Of a DNA stretch of 64,000 bases, positions 53,387 through 62,166 are shown piece after piece. Both the position numbers and the translations under genes were made by a program. The notes under the pieces are model-generated. The model did no database searches and was not told the DNA's origin. It worked only from the letters and a program-made list of their open reading frames with translations. Position 1 is the stretch's first letter. Each line of letters starts with the position of its first letter. Source of the DNA: Gordonia sp049847105 (GTDB lineage Bacteria; Actinomycetota; Actinomycetes; Mycobacteriales; Mycobacteriaceae); the NCBI RefSeq assembly GCF_049847105.1, contig NZ_JBNCNS010000004.1, positions 124,001 to 188,000 of the forward strand. The letters are read 5' to 3'.

Positions 53387-54925
53387 GTGATGACCTACGA
53401 CGACATCATCATCGGTGCCGGACACAACGGGCTGACCGCCGCCGCGTATCTCGCGGCCGCCGGACGCTCGGTACTGGTGCTCGAGCGCGCCGATCATGTC
53501 GGCGGCGCCGCGGTGTCGGCGATGCCGTTCCCAGGTCTGCCCGCCCGCGTCTCCCGCTACTCGTATCTGATGTCGCTCCTGCCACGGGAGATCGTCACGG
53601 ACCTCGAACTCGACATCCGGCTGATCCGACGCCGGTTCTCCTCGTACACCCCGCTGCCGACCGACCCCGCGACCGGCATCCTCGTCGACAACGACGACAC
53701 CGCGGCGACCGCCGCGTCGTTTCGGCGCGCCACCGGCTCCGAGGCGGCGTTCACCGCGTGGGAGTCGTTCGGCACCCGGATGGGCACCATCGCGCAGCGG
53801 GTCTTCCCGACGATGATCGAACCGCTTCGGGCGGCCGAGCAGATGCGCGATCTGGTGGTCGGCACCGACACCTCGGATGCCGAGATCTGGGAGATGCTCA
53901 CGACACGTCCGCTCGGTGAGCTTCTCGGGCAGTATTTCGACGATGACGTGGTGCGCGGCATCGTCGCCACCGACGGACTCATCGGCACCTTCGCCGACCT
54001 CGACGAATCGGCGCTGCGGCAGAACATCTGCTTCCTGTATCACCTCATCGGCGGTGGGACCGGCGACTGGGATGTGCCGGTCGGCGGGATGGGTGCGGTG
54101 TCCGGCGCGCTCTATCAGGCCGCAGCCTCGGCGGGCGCCGAGATCCGCACCGGCGTCCGAGTGCTCGGCGTCGACCCGTCGGACGGGACCGTCGAACTCG
54201 CCGACGACCGCGTGACCGGATCGATGTTGTATGCCGCGTGCGCGCCACGGGTGATCAACGGTCTCCTCGACGACCCCGTCGACACCGAGGCGGACCCGAG
54301 GGGTTCGCAACTGAAGATCAACCTCCTGCTCGAGCGTCTGCCGCGCCTGCTCGACACGTCGACGTCGCCGGAGGCCGCCTTCGCCGGCACCTTCCACATC
54401 AACGAATCGGCGACCCAGTTGCGGACCGCCTGGCTGCAGGCCGACCGTGGCCAGGTGCCCGAGCTGCCGCCGTGCGAGATCTATTGCCACACACTCTCGG
54501 ACGGCTCGATCCTCGGCCCCGAGCTCCAGGGCAGGCACACGCTGACGCTGTTCGCCCTGCACATGCCCCCGGAGGTGTTCGACGCGCCCGGTGCCGTCGA
54601 GCATGCGGTCGGCGCCACGCTCGCATCGCTGAACTCCGTCCTCGCCGAGCCCATCCAATCGGTGATCGCCCACGACGTGACCGGCAATCCCTGCATCGAG
54701 GTCAAGACACCCCAGGATCTCGAGGAGAGCCTCGGCCTGCCGGGTGGCAACATCTTTCACCGCAGTCTCCAGTGGCCGTGGGCCGAGTCGGAATCCGAGG
54801 TCGGGTCCTGGGGCGTGGAGACCCGACATCCGCGACTCCTGCTCTGCGGTGCGGGGGCACGGCGCGGCGGCGGGGTGAGCGGCATCCCCGGCCACAATGC
54901 GGCGGCGAGAACGCTGCGCGATTAG
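53387..54925 (+). CDS. FAD-dependent oxidoreductase, phytoene desaturase-like (second copy)
   Basis: A 512-residue flavoprotein with N-terminal DIIIGAGHNGLTAAAYLAAAG, LVLERADHVGGAA and C-terminal LLCGAGARRGGGVSGIPGHNAA. It is the same superfamily as the gene at 49231 but clearly divergent, so not a recent duplication. Substrate is unknown. Start is GTG 53387 or ATG 53390. It lies 97 bp upstream of dprE1 on the same strand. Confidence 0.83.
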   Translation: MMTYDDIIIGAGHNGLTAAAYLAAAGRSVLVLERADHVGGAAVSAMPFPGLPARVSRYSYLMSLLPREIVTDLELDIRLIRRRFSSYTPLPTDPATGILVDNDDTAATAASFRRATGSEAAFTAWESFGTRMGTIAQRVFPTMIEPLRAAEQMRDLVVGTDTSDAEIWEMLTTRPLGELLGQYFDDDVVRGIVATDGLIGTFADLDESALRQNICFLYHLIGGGTGDWDVPVGGMGAVSGALYQAAASAGAEIRTGVRVLGVDPSDGTVELADDRVTGSMLYAACAPRVINGLLDDPVDTEADPRGSQLKINLLLERLPRLLDTSTSPEAAFAGTFHINESATQLRTAWLQADRGQVPELPPCEIYCHTLSDGSILGPELQGRHTLTLFALHMPPEVFDAPGAVEHAVGATLASLNSVLAEPIQSVIAHDVTGNPCIEVKTPQDLEESLGLPGGNIFHRSLQWPWAESESEVGSWGVETRHPRLLLCGAGARRGGGVSGIPGHNAAARTLRD

Positions 54926-55022
54926 CGATCCGGGGCAACCGTCGCAGATGCACATCCATCCCTCAGCGTTTCTCACCGTGAGGGCGCTGTGCCCGCGCAC
55001 CGTGCAGGTACCCTCATGAGCG

Positions 55023-56447
55023 ATGTCTACAGAAGAGCTGTTGCCGATCGAGACCCGCACGCTGGTGGGCTGGTCCCGCACCACGCCGACCATCGGTCAC
55101 GTGTTGTCGACGCCATATCCCGAGGTCATCGCCGAAGCGGTGGCCCGTGTCGCCGACGACAACGCGGACAAACCGGACTATCTCAAGCGTGGCGTGATCG
55201 CCCGGGGCCTGGGCCGGTCGTACAACGAGTCCGGCCAGAACAGCGGTGGTCTGACCATCGACATGACACCGCTGACGCGCGTGCACTCGCTCGACGAGGA
55301 CACCGCGATCGTGGACGTCGACGCGGGACTCTCGCTCGATGCCCTGATGAAGATCGTGGTTCCCAGGGGGTTCTGGGTCCCGGTGATGCCCGGTACCCGG
55401 CAGGTGACCATCGGCGGGGCGATCGCCCACGACATCCACGGCAAGAACCACCACAGCATGGGCAGCTTCGGCAATCACATCACCGAGATGCAGCTGCTCG
55501 TCGCCGACGGACGGATCCTGACGCTGGCCCCCGACGGTTCCGCCGACGACGCGGACGGATCGTTGTTCTGGGCGACCGTGGCCGGCATCGGGCTGACCGG
55601 CATCATCCTGCGCGCCAAGATGCAGCTCAAGCGCACCGAGACCGCGTACTTCCTCGCCGACACGTTCACCACGAACAGCCTCGACGAGACGATCGACCTG
55701 CACCTGGAACAAAAGTACGAGGACGGCTTCGAATATGCCTCCGGCTGGTTCGACACCATCAGCGGCCCACCGAAACTGGGGCGCGGATCGTTCAGCCGCG
55801 GCAATCTCGCCACCCTCGACGATCTGCCGATGAAACTCAAGAACAACCCGCTCAAGTTCGACCCGAAACCACTGATCTCGGTACCGAACATCTTCCCGCG
55901 CGGGCTGGCCAACAAGTTCGATTTCTCGCTGGTCGGTGAGGCCTACTATCGGATGGGCTCCAACAAGAGAGACGTCATCGAGAGCCTGCCGCAGTTCTAT
56001 CACCCGCTCGACGTGATCGGGAATTGGAACAACGCCTACGGCCGCGGGGGAGGTTTCGCCCAGTACCAGTTCATCGTGCCGACCGGCAACGAGAGCGAGT
56101 TCAAGCAGCTCATCCTCGACATCCAGGCCTCCGGCCACGTCAGCTTCCTGAACGTGATCAAGCTCTTCGGCGACGGCAACAAGGCGCCGCTGAGCTTCCC
56201 GTTCAAGGGCTGGAACGTCTGCCTCGACTTCCCCGTCAACAAGAGCCTGGGTGCATTCCTCGTGGACCTCGACCGCCGGGTGATGTCGATGGGCGGGCGG
56301 CTTTACACGGCCAAGGACTCCCGGACATCCGCGCAGAACTTCCACCAGATGTACCCACAGATCGACGAGTGGATCGCCATCCGCCGGAAGATCGACCCGA
56401 CCGGGGTCTTCATGTCCGACATGGCGCGCCGACTCGAACTCAACTGA
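55023..56447 (+). CDS. dprE1: Decaprenylphosphoryl-beta-D-ribose 2'-oxidase
   Basis: An FAD enzyme of the VAO family that oxidises decaprenyl-phospho-ribose, the first epimerisation step to the arabinose donor. It is 474 residues. FAD-binding segments are RGLGRSYNESGQNSGG and GGAIAHDIHGKNHH. The benzothiazinone-binding cysteine is present at Cys400 (in GWNVCLDF), equivalent to Cys387 of M. tuberculosis. It is followed by dprE2, 35 bp away, and aftA. Confidence 0.97.
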   Translation: MSTEELLPIETRTLVGWSRTTPTIGHVLSTPYPEVIAEAVARVADDNADKPDYLKRGVIARGLGRSYNESGQNSGGLTIDMTPLTRVHSLDEDTAIVDVDAGLSLDALMKIVVPRGFWVPVMPGTRQVTIGGAIAHDIHGKNHHSMGSFGNHITEMQLLVADGRILTLAPDGSADDADGSLFWATVAGIGLTGIILRAKMQLKRTETAYFLADTFTTNSLDETIDLHLEQKYEDGFEYASGWFDTISGPPKLGRGSFSRGNLATLDDLPMKLKNNPLKFDPKPLISVPNIFPRGLANKFDFSLVGEAYYRMGSNKRDVIESLPQFYHPLDVIGNWNNAYGRGGGFAQYQFIVPTGNESEFKQLILDIQASGHVSFLNVIKLFGDGNKAPLSFPFKGWNVCLDFPVNKSLGAFLVDLDRRVMSMGGRLYTAKDSRTSAQNFHQMYPQIDEWIAIRRKIDPTGVFMSDMARRLELN

Positions 56448-56482
56448 TACCGCGCCTCATTCCCGACCAGCGAAAGGTCACC

Positions 56483-57244
56483 ATGTTCAACGCCGTTGGC
56501 GTACCCCAGTCCATCCTGGTCCTCGGCGGAAGTTCCGAGATCGGCCTGGCCATCACCGAGGAATACCTCAAGAAGGCCTCCATGCGGGTGGTCCTCGCCA
56601 CTGTGCCCGGAGATCCCACCGCGGCCGCCGCCGTGGCGAAGATGACCAAGGCCGGCGCCTCGAGTGTCGAGCAGATCGACTTCGACGCCCTCGCGCCGGA
56701 CACCCATCCGGCCGTGCTGGACAAGGCCTTCGCCGGCGGCGACATCGACGTCGCGATCGTGGCGTTCGGTATCCAGCCCGACGACGAGAAGGCCTGGCAG
56801 GACCAGAAGACCGCGGTGACCGAGGTGGGGATCAATTACACCGCCGCGGTGTCGGTGGGTGTGCTGCTCGGCGAGAAGATGCGCGCACAGGGATTCGGGC
56901 AGATCATCGCGATGAGCTCGGTCGCCGGAGAACGGGTGCGCCGCAGCAACTTCGTGTACGGCTCCACCAAGGCCGGTCTCGACGGCTTCTACCTCGGACT
57001 CGGTGACGCCTTGCGTCCGTTCGGCATCCGCGTCCTGGTCATCCGGCCGGGACAGGTCCGGACCCGCCTCTCGGCGCACGTGAAGGAGGCGCCGATGACG
57101 GTCGAGAAGGAGGACGTCGCACGCCTGGCCGTCGCGGCCGCCGACAAGGGCAAGGAAATCGTCTGGGCGCCCGGGCCGTTCCGCTTCGTGATGATCATCC
57201 TGCGGCACATCCCGCGCCCGATCTTCCGTCGACTGCCAATCTGA
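56483..57244 (+). CDS. dprE2: Decaprenylphospho-2-keto-ribose reductase
   Basis: An NADH-dependent SDR that reduces the keto intermediate from DprE1 to decaprenyl-phospho-arabinose. It is 253 residues: cofactor motif LVLGGSSEIGLA near residue 10, active site AMSSVAGER and YGSTK near 155, and a basic C-terminal tail RHIPRPIFRRLPI. ATG 56483 follows GAAAGG. The enzyme acts with DprE1; the genes are co-transcribed by spacing. Confidence 0.96.
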   Translation: MFNAVGVPQSILVLGGSSEIGLAITEEYLKKASMRVVLATVPGDPTAAAAVAKMTKAGASSVEQIDFDALAPDTHPAVLDKAFAGGDIDVAIVAFGIQPDDEKAWQDQKTAVTEVGINYTAAVSVGVLLGEKMRAQGFGQIIAMSSVAGERVRRSNFVYGSTKAGLDGFYLGLGDALRPFGIRVLVIRPGQVRTRLSAHVKEAPMTVEKEDVARLAVAAADKGKEIVWAPGPFRFVMIILRHIPRPIFRRLPI

Positions 57245-57246
57245 GG

Positions 57247-59184
57247 ATGGGAGTGCCCGCTCGCCGCACCCGCGACGTCGGAGAACTCGTCGTCGGTGCG
57301 ATCGTCGCTGTCCTGATCGCCTACATCGGTCTCAAGATCATCGGGGCCGTCGACTGGCCCGCGTTCAACTCCTCCAACGTGAGTCGGGCGCTCACCACCG
57401 TCGGCCAGGTGGTCGCCGTCGCGCTGATGGTGATCGCCGTGATCCTCCATCGCGGCGGCCGCGCACGATGGCTGACCAGCCTCCTGTCGGTGGTCGCGTC
57501 GGCCGGTCTGGTGACGGTCACGCTCGGTATGCCGCTGGGTGCCACCAAGCTCTATCTGTTCGGGCTCTCGGTCGATCAGGAGTTCCGCACCGAGTACCTG
57601 ACCAGGATGACGAGCAGCCCCCGGCTGGCCGACATGACCTACATCGACCTACCGCCGTATTACCCGGCCGGCTGGTTCTGGTGGGGCGGGCGATTCGCCA
57701 ATTTCGAGGGCCTTCCCGGCTGGGAGGCCTACAAACCGTGGGCGATCATCTCGATGTCGATCGCCGCGGCGGTGGGCATCCTGCTGTGGACCCGGATGGT
57801 CGGCCCGAACCGCGGGATCCCGATTGCGCTGGCGGTCACCACCATCACGCTCATGTACGCCTCCCCGGAGCCGTACGCGGCGGTGCTGGTCATGATCGGC
57901 ACGCCGATGCTCATCACGCTGCTCTACGCGCTACGCGGCCGATCGCGCATCGCCGACGGCCCGGTCGGCGGTCTCCGGCGCGGGACGAGTTGGCCCGCGG
58001 TGGTCGCGGCGGGTGCGTTCTTCGGCCTCAGCGCCACCTTCTACACGCTCTACACCGGCCTGTTCGCCCTCACCGCAGCCCTCATGGCGCTCTATCTCAT
58101 CGGCCAGGCATGGCGTGGCGCGTCCAACAAGGCCGTGCCCGACGACACGGTGTCCGCCCGTCGCCGATCGACGATCGGCGCGATCATCGGCCGGCTGGTG
58201 TCGGTCGGGGTGATCGCCGGAGTCATCGCGTTGCTGGTGTGGGCGCCGTACCTGTGGTCGAGGGCCCGCAGCGAGCCGGCCAGCGGCGGCACCGCCGAGC
58301 ATTACCTGCCCGAGCGCGGCTCCATCCTGCCGCTGCCGTTCTTCCACTTCACCCTCGTCGGGATCATCACCTTCATCGGACTGATCTGGCTCCTGCTGCG
58401 CTTCCGGAAACGCACCACCGCCCTCGCGCTCGGCCTGACGGTGCTGACCGTCTACCTGTTCTGCCTGCTGTCGATGCTCCTCACCGCCGCAGGCACCACG
58501 CTCCTCTCGTTCCGTCTCGATCCGATTCTCGATGCGACGCTCGGCGCCGCCGGCGTACTCGGTGTCGCGGAGGTGTCACGGTGGGCGGTCGGCAAATTCG
58601 GCGATGTCCGCTTCGCGATCGGTGCCGTGGCGGCGGTGTCCGCCATCGCCCTCGCCCAGGGTGTACCCGGTTACCTCTCCACCGAGATCACCACCGCGTA
58701 CACCGACACCGACGGCTACGGGAAGCGTGCCGATCAGCGGCCACCGGGCGCCGAATCGTACTTCCCCGAGATCAACCGCCTCATCCACAAACAGACCGGC
58801 CGACCGGCCGACCAGAACGTGGTGCTCACCGCCGACTACGGATTCCTCTCCGTCTTCCCGTACTGGGGTTTCCAGGGTCTGACGTCGCACTACGCCAACC
58901 CGTTGGCCGAGTTCGACAAGCGGGCGGCCACCATCGGGCGATGGTCGGAATCCACCACGCCGGACCAGATGATCAGAAAACTCGACCGGTCCCCGTGGAA
59001 GCCGCCAAACGTCTTCCTGTTCCGTTACGGCGCAGACGGTTACACGTTGAGGCTGGCGAAGGATGTCTACCCGAACGACCCGAACGTCAGCCGGTACTCG
59101 GTCACGTTCGATCCCGCGGTGTTCGCCGATCCCCGGTTCACGGTGACCGAGGTCGGACCGTTCGTGGTGGTGGTGCGGCGATGA
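57247..59184 (+). CDS. aftA: Arabinofuranosyltransferase AftA
   Basis: A GT-C membrane enzyme that puts the first arabinofuranose onto galactan. It is 645 residues with about ten to eleven helices, then a periplasmic C-terminal domain from about residue 480. The periplasmic loop LSVDQEFRTEYLTRMTSSP holds the D-E pair typical of AftA, followed by YYPAGWFWWGGRFAN. It begins 2 bp after dprE2 and uses the donor those enzymes make. Confidence 0.94.
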   Translation: MGVPARRTRDVGELVVGAIVAVLIAYIGLKIIGAVDWPAFNSSNVSRALTTVGQVVAVALMVIAVILHRGGRARWLTSLLSVVASAGLVTVTLGMPLGATKLYLFGLSVDQEFRTEYLTRMTSSPRLADMTYIDLPPYYPAGWFWWGGRFANFEGLPGWEAYKPWAIISMSIAAAVGILLWTRMVGPNRGIPIALAVTTITLMYASPEPYAAVLVMIGTPMLITLLYALRGRSRIADGPVGGLRRGTSWPAVVAAGAFFGLSATFYTLYTGLFALTAALMALYLIGQAWRGASNKAVPDDTVSARRRSTIGAIIGRLVSVGVIAGVIALLVWAPYLWSRARSEPASGGTAEHYLPERGSILPLPFFHFTLVGIITFIGLIWLLLRFRKRTTALALGLTVLTVYLFCLLSMLLTAAGTTLLSFRLDPILDATLGAAGVLGVAEVSRWAVGKFGDVRFAIGAVAAVSAIALAQGVPGYLSTEITTAYTDTDGYGKRADQRPPGAESYFPEINRLIHKQTGRPADQNVVLTADYGFLSVFPYWGFQGLTSHYANPLAEFDKRAATIGRWSESTTPDQMIRKLDRSPWKPPNVFLFRYGADGYTLRLAKDVYPNDPNVSRYSVTFDPAVFADPRFTVTEVGPFVVVVRR

Positions 59185-59203
59185 TCGTGGGTCAGGAGTG
59201 ATC

Positions 59204-59959
59204 GTGCCGAAGAGCAAGTTCCTCATCAGCCGGGTCGACGCCGGATCGTCGTCGGCCTTCCTGGTGCATACCGACGTCGTGAACTGGATTCTGCTCCAAG
59301 AGGGTTCGGACATCACCCTGATCGACGGCGGCTATCCGGGCCAGGCCTCCGACGTGGTGGAGTCGATCCGTCACATCGGCGGCCGGCCCGAGGACATCCG
59401 CGGGGCGCTGCTGACCCATGCCCACGTCGATCACCTCGGCGGGCTGGTGTCCCTGAGCGAGCAATACGGATTCGACGTCTTCATGGACCCGGCCGAGGTG
59501 GCACACGCCCGACGCGAATACCTCCAGCAGGCGGGACCCCTCGACATCCTGCCGATCGCATACCGGCCACGCGTCCTGCGATGGCTGGCCGCGGTCACCC
59601 CGCTCGGCGTGTTGAGCCGCAAGGGAATCGACGGCGCCAAGCCGTTCGGGACCCCGCTCGACCTACCGGGCGGCCCGACCCCGGTCGCCGCGCACGGCCA
59701 CACCGACGGGCACAGCGCCTATCTCGTCGCCGACGCAACGGTCCTGGTGTCCGGCGATGCACTGGTCAGCGGGCACCCGATCTCGGCAATAGCAGGCCCG
59801 CAATGCATCTCGGATGCCTTTCAGCATGACGTCGACGCGGCGCGGCGGACCGTCGAATCCTTCACCCGGCTCGACGCGACGATCCTGTTCCCCGGCCATG
59901 GACCGCGGTACGACGGTTCCGTCGCCGACGCCGCCCGGCGGGCACTCGAGGTGTCCTGA
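59204..59959 (+). CDS. Metallo-beta-lactamase-fold hydrolase
   Basis: A 251-residue MBL-fold protein. The zinc motif is THAHVDHLGG near residue 75, with more ligands in AAHGHTDGHSAY, SGDALVSG and FPGHGP. The class is glyoxalase II-like or lactonase-like; the substrate is unknown. GTG 59204 has AGGAG 5 nt upstream, better than GTG 59198. It trails aftA by 19 bp and ends before a large inverted repeat. Confidence 0.85.
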   Translation: MPKSKFLISRVDAGSSSAFLVHTDVVNWILLQEGSDITLIDGGYPGQASDVVESIRHIGGRPEDIRGALLTHAHVDHLGGLVSLSEQYGFDVFMDPAEVAHARREYLQQAGPLDILPIAYRPRVLRWLAAVTPLGVLSRKGIDGAKPFGTPLDLPGGPTPVAAHGHTDGHSAYLVADATVLVSGDALVSGHPISAIAGPQCISDAFQHDVDAARRTVESFTRLDATILFPGHGPRYDGSVADAARRALEVS

Positions 59960-59972
59960 GCGGTCCGGCGAT

Positions 59973-60070
59973 CCCTGAAAACCGCCCCCGGAAAGCACCC
60001 GCCACCGGGCCACGGTCGAAATACGTCGATGGGCCTCGCCAACGGGCGGTTTCCGGGGGCGGTTTCAGGG
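59973..60070. terminator. Long inverted repeat between MBL and ArsR genes
   Basis: The arms at 59973-60001 and 60043-60070 pair over about 28 bp with one bulge and two mismatches, around a 41-nt loop. They share CCCTGAAA-CCGCCCCCGGAAA. The right arm includes the arsR stop codon. It fits a bidirectional terminator for the convergent genes. Confidence 0.75.
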
Positions 60071-60433
60071 GCGGCCGTCCTCGGCGATCGACCTGATGCG
60101 GTCGAGGCGGCGGTCCCAGCCGCGCGCGATGGCATCGAGTTGCCGGGCGACCTGACTCAGCCGCGCACCCACCGGCTCGTAGCGCAGCTCCCGGCCGGCC
60201 TTGGCCGAGCTGACCAGACCCACATCCTCCAGCACGCGAAGGTGTTTCGCGATCGCCTGTCTGGTGATGGGCAGTTCGGCCGCCAGCGCCGACGCCGATG
60301 CCGGGGACCGGGAGAGCGTCACCAGGATCTGCCACCGGCTGTCGTCGGCGAGCGCCGCGAACAGATCGACCGGCGCGGCGTCGTCCACCTGCCCCGTCGC
60401 TTCGCTCGCCCCGACCACATCTGCATCAGGCAC
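60065..60433 (-). CDS. ArsR-family regulator
   Basis: A 122-residue winged-helix regulator without the metal-binding CxC motif. The core is FAALADDSRWQILVTLSRSPASASALAAELPITRQAIAKHLRVLEDVGLV. The start GTG 60433 overlaps the SRPBCC gene's stop, so the two are translated together. Such ArsR/SRPBCC pairs are common and respond to small molecules. Twin palindromes upstream of the pair look like its operators. Confidence 0.9.
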   Translation of the reverse strand: MPDADVVGASEATGQVDDAAPVDLFAALADDSRWQILVTLSRSPASASALAAELPITRQAIAKHLRVLEDVGLVSSAKAGRELRYEPVGARLSQVARQLDAIARGWDRRLDRIRSIAEDGRP

Positions 60434-60875
60434 GGGCAGCGGCCCCGGCGAGGTGGGCGCGAGCCAGATCCAGCTCGAGGCGCCACCCCTGGGTGTGGTC
60501 GTCGAATCGGGAGCGGCGATCGGCCTCCGGTTCGGAGAGCGACGCGAAGCCCGACTCGGCGACCTTGAGCACCACACCCGACTCCACCTCGGTGACCCAG
60601 AACTCCACCAGCGTCGACGAACTCGACAGGTCGTCGGCGTCGATGTGCCAGCGGAAGGCCGCGTATTTGGGTTCGTCGAGCGTCACGGTCCGGAACGCGA
60701 ACCGGCCGTGATCGGGGTCGGTGATGTACGAGACCTCGCCGTCGCGACTGATCTGATGGTCGATGATCTTCTGATCGTTGATGTACCAGCCCGGCTCGCT
60801 GACCAGTGCCCAGACACGGTCGGCGGGTGCGTCGATGCTGATCTCGCGTTCGATGCGATCGAATTGGGTGTCCAT
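60426..60875 (-). CDS. SRPBCC-fold (AHSA1-type) protein
   Basis: A 149-residue START/Bet v1-like domain that binds a hydrophobic ligand. It begins IEREISIDAPADRVWALVSEPGWYINDQ and includes FVEFWVTEVESGVVLKV-type strands. GGAGGA precedes ATG 60875. It is the first gene of a two-gene operon with arsR. Ligand and function are unknown. Confidence 0.87.
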   Translation of the reverse strand: MDTQFDRIEREISIDAPADRVWALVSEPGWYINDQKIIDHQISRDGEVSYITDPDHGRFAFRTVTLDEPKYAAFRWHIDADDLSSSSTLVEFWVTEVESGVVLKVAESGFASLSEPEADRRSRFDDHTQGWRLELDLARAHLAGAAARA

Positions 60876-60903
60876 GGTGTCCTCCTCGGACTCGATGATT
60901 TAT

Positions 60904-60923
60904 GTGCAACTCGATAGTTGCAC
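60904..60923. promoter_or_regulatory. ArsR operator 1
   Basis: GTGCAACT-CGAT-AGTTGCAC is a perfect 8-bp inverted repeat with a 4-nt spacer. It lies 28 bp upstream of the SRPBCC start codon and shares the GCAACT half site with operator 2. Confidence 0.75.
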
Positions 60924-60936
60924 AAAGGGTGCGGTT

Positions 60937-60958
60937 ATTGCAACCCCCGAGTTGCAAT
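60937..60958. promoter_or_regulatory. ArsR operator 2
   Basis: ATTGCAAC-CCCCGA-GTTGCAAT is a perfect 8-bp inverted repeat with a 6-nt spacer. It stands between the SRPBCC/arsR operon and the divergent ABM gene. Confidence 0.75.
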
Positions 60959-60994
60959 TCATCGGGTGGCCTTGACCTCAAGTGAAGTTGAAGT

Positions 60995-61321
60995 ATGAGA
61001 GTTGGCGACATGACATCACCGCTGCTCCACCGCATCGACAAGTTCTCCGTGCCCGCCGACGCCATGCCCGAGTTCCTTACTCGAGTACGGCACACCCACC
61101 AGATTCTCGGCGGCCAGCCCGGCATCGTCCGCAACGACGTCGTCACCCTGGTCGACGGCGAGAGCGACTACAACGTGGTGACCGCGGTGACATGGGAGTC
61201 GTGTGAGGCACTGCAGAACGCCGGGCGCGCGGTGGCCGCGGATGTCGCGGCGAGCGGATTCGACCGAGCCGCGTTCCTGGAGCGGCTCGGGGTCACCGGG
61301 GATTTCGGGACGTACTCGTGA
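60995..61321 (+). CDS. Antibiotic-biosynthesis-monooxygenase-like (ABM) domain protein
   Basis: A 108-residue dimeric alpha/beta-barrel type protein. The pattern IDKFSVPADAMPEFLTRVRHTHQIL, then GIVRNDVVTL and YNVVTAVTWES, fits the ABM superfamily. Such proteins may be cofactor-free oxygenases or stress proteins; function is unknown. ATG 60995 or ATG 61010 could be the start. It is divergent from SRPBCC/arsR and probably shares their operators. Confidence 0.7.
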   Translation: MRVGDMTSPLLHRIDKFSVPADAMPEFLTRVRHTHQILGGQPGIVRNDVVTLVDGESDYNVVTAVTWESCEALQNAGRAVAADVAASGFDRAAFLERLGVTGDFGTYS

Positions 61322-61353
61322 CATCGTGACGCGCCGTTGCGGGCCCCGCGCGG

Positions 61354-62166
61354 TCAACCTCGCCGAGTACCCGCCAACAGGGACGCCGAGCTCATCCCCG
61401 GCAAGTCGATCGTCCTGCCGTGCGCCGCGAGCACGGACCCGGTGTCGCTCAGCGAGCACTCCCATCCCGCCGCGTCGAAGGCTGCGGGGATATCCGGGTT
61501 GTCGTGCCAGAGTGCACGGATCTCGGCGAACGGATCATCGCGGCCGGGCGTGCGTTTGCCGGCGCGGCGCACGGTGACACCGATCCTCGAATTCGCTGTC
61601 GCCGCCACGCTGACACCTTCGACGACGCGGGACACGACGTCGGCGGGCAGATACGCGAGCAGCCCCTCGGCCAACCATGCCGACGGTTCGTCAGGCCGAA
61701 AACCGTTGTCCTGCAGCGCACGCAACCAGTCGTCGACGAGATCGCAACGCACCGGCCGCCGATCGACGACGGGGTCGATCCCCGCCTGCGCCACCACGGC
61801 TTCCTTCACGTCGACCACCGCGGGGCGGTCGACTTCGAACAGCCGGGAGTCGGGAGTGAACCCGTTCCGGAATCCTCGGCCGTCCAGACCTGAGCCGAGG
61901 ATGACGAACTGCCGAATCCCCGCCGCGGCGGCGTCGGCGAAGACGTCGTCGAGGAACAGGGTCCGCGCCACGATCCACAGATACATCGCCTCGACCTCGC
62001 GACGGGCGCCCTCGATCGCACGTTCCGCCGAATACGGCCGCGGTCGCACACGCGCGATGGCCTCGGCGAGCGGGTCATGAAAGAGCGCATCCGGACGCGA
62101 GGACTCTGTCGCCCGCGCCCATGCCACCCCGAGGGCGGTTCTGCCGACGGCATCCAGTTCGCTCAA
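61354..62166 (-). CDS. SAM-dependent methyltransferase, leucine-carboxyl-methyltransferase-like (TIGR00027 type)
   Basis: A 270-residue methyltransferase of the group expanded in mycolata. GRTALGVAWARATES and DPLAEAIA are near the start, with SAM motif QFVILGSGLDGRGFR and the following RLFEVDRP. GLLAYLPADVVSRVV is also typical. The likely start is TTG 62166, whose TTGA overlaps the aroQ stop; no ATG is in a fitting place. The substrate is unknown. Confidence 0.78.
   Translation of the reverse strand: MSELDAVGRTALGVAWARATESSRPDALFHDPLAEAIARVRPRPYSAERAIEGARREVEAMYLWIVARTLFLDDVFADAAAAGIRQFVILGSGLDGRGFRNGFTPDSRLFEVDRPAVVDVKEAVVAQAGIDPVVDRRPVRCDLVDDWLRALQDNGFRPDEPSAWLAEGLLAYLPADVVSRVVEGVSVAATANSRIGVTVRRAGKRTPGRDDPFAEIRALWHDNPDIPAAFDAAGWECSLSDTGSVLAAHGRTIDLPGMSSASLLAGTRRG

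Noticed and set aside
49231..54925. Carotenoid biosynthesis cluster
   Set aside because: Two phytoene-desaturase-like flavoproteins are present, but no crtB, crtE or cyclase gene; sequence alone does not support carotenoid synthesis.
52547..55093. 848-codon minus-strand open frame
   Set aside because: Antisense to the lipase and FAD oxidoreductase, with shadow composition.
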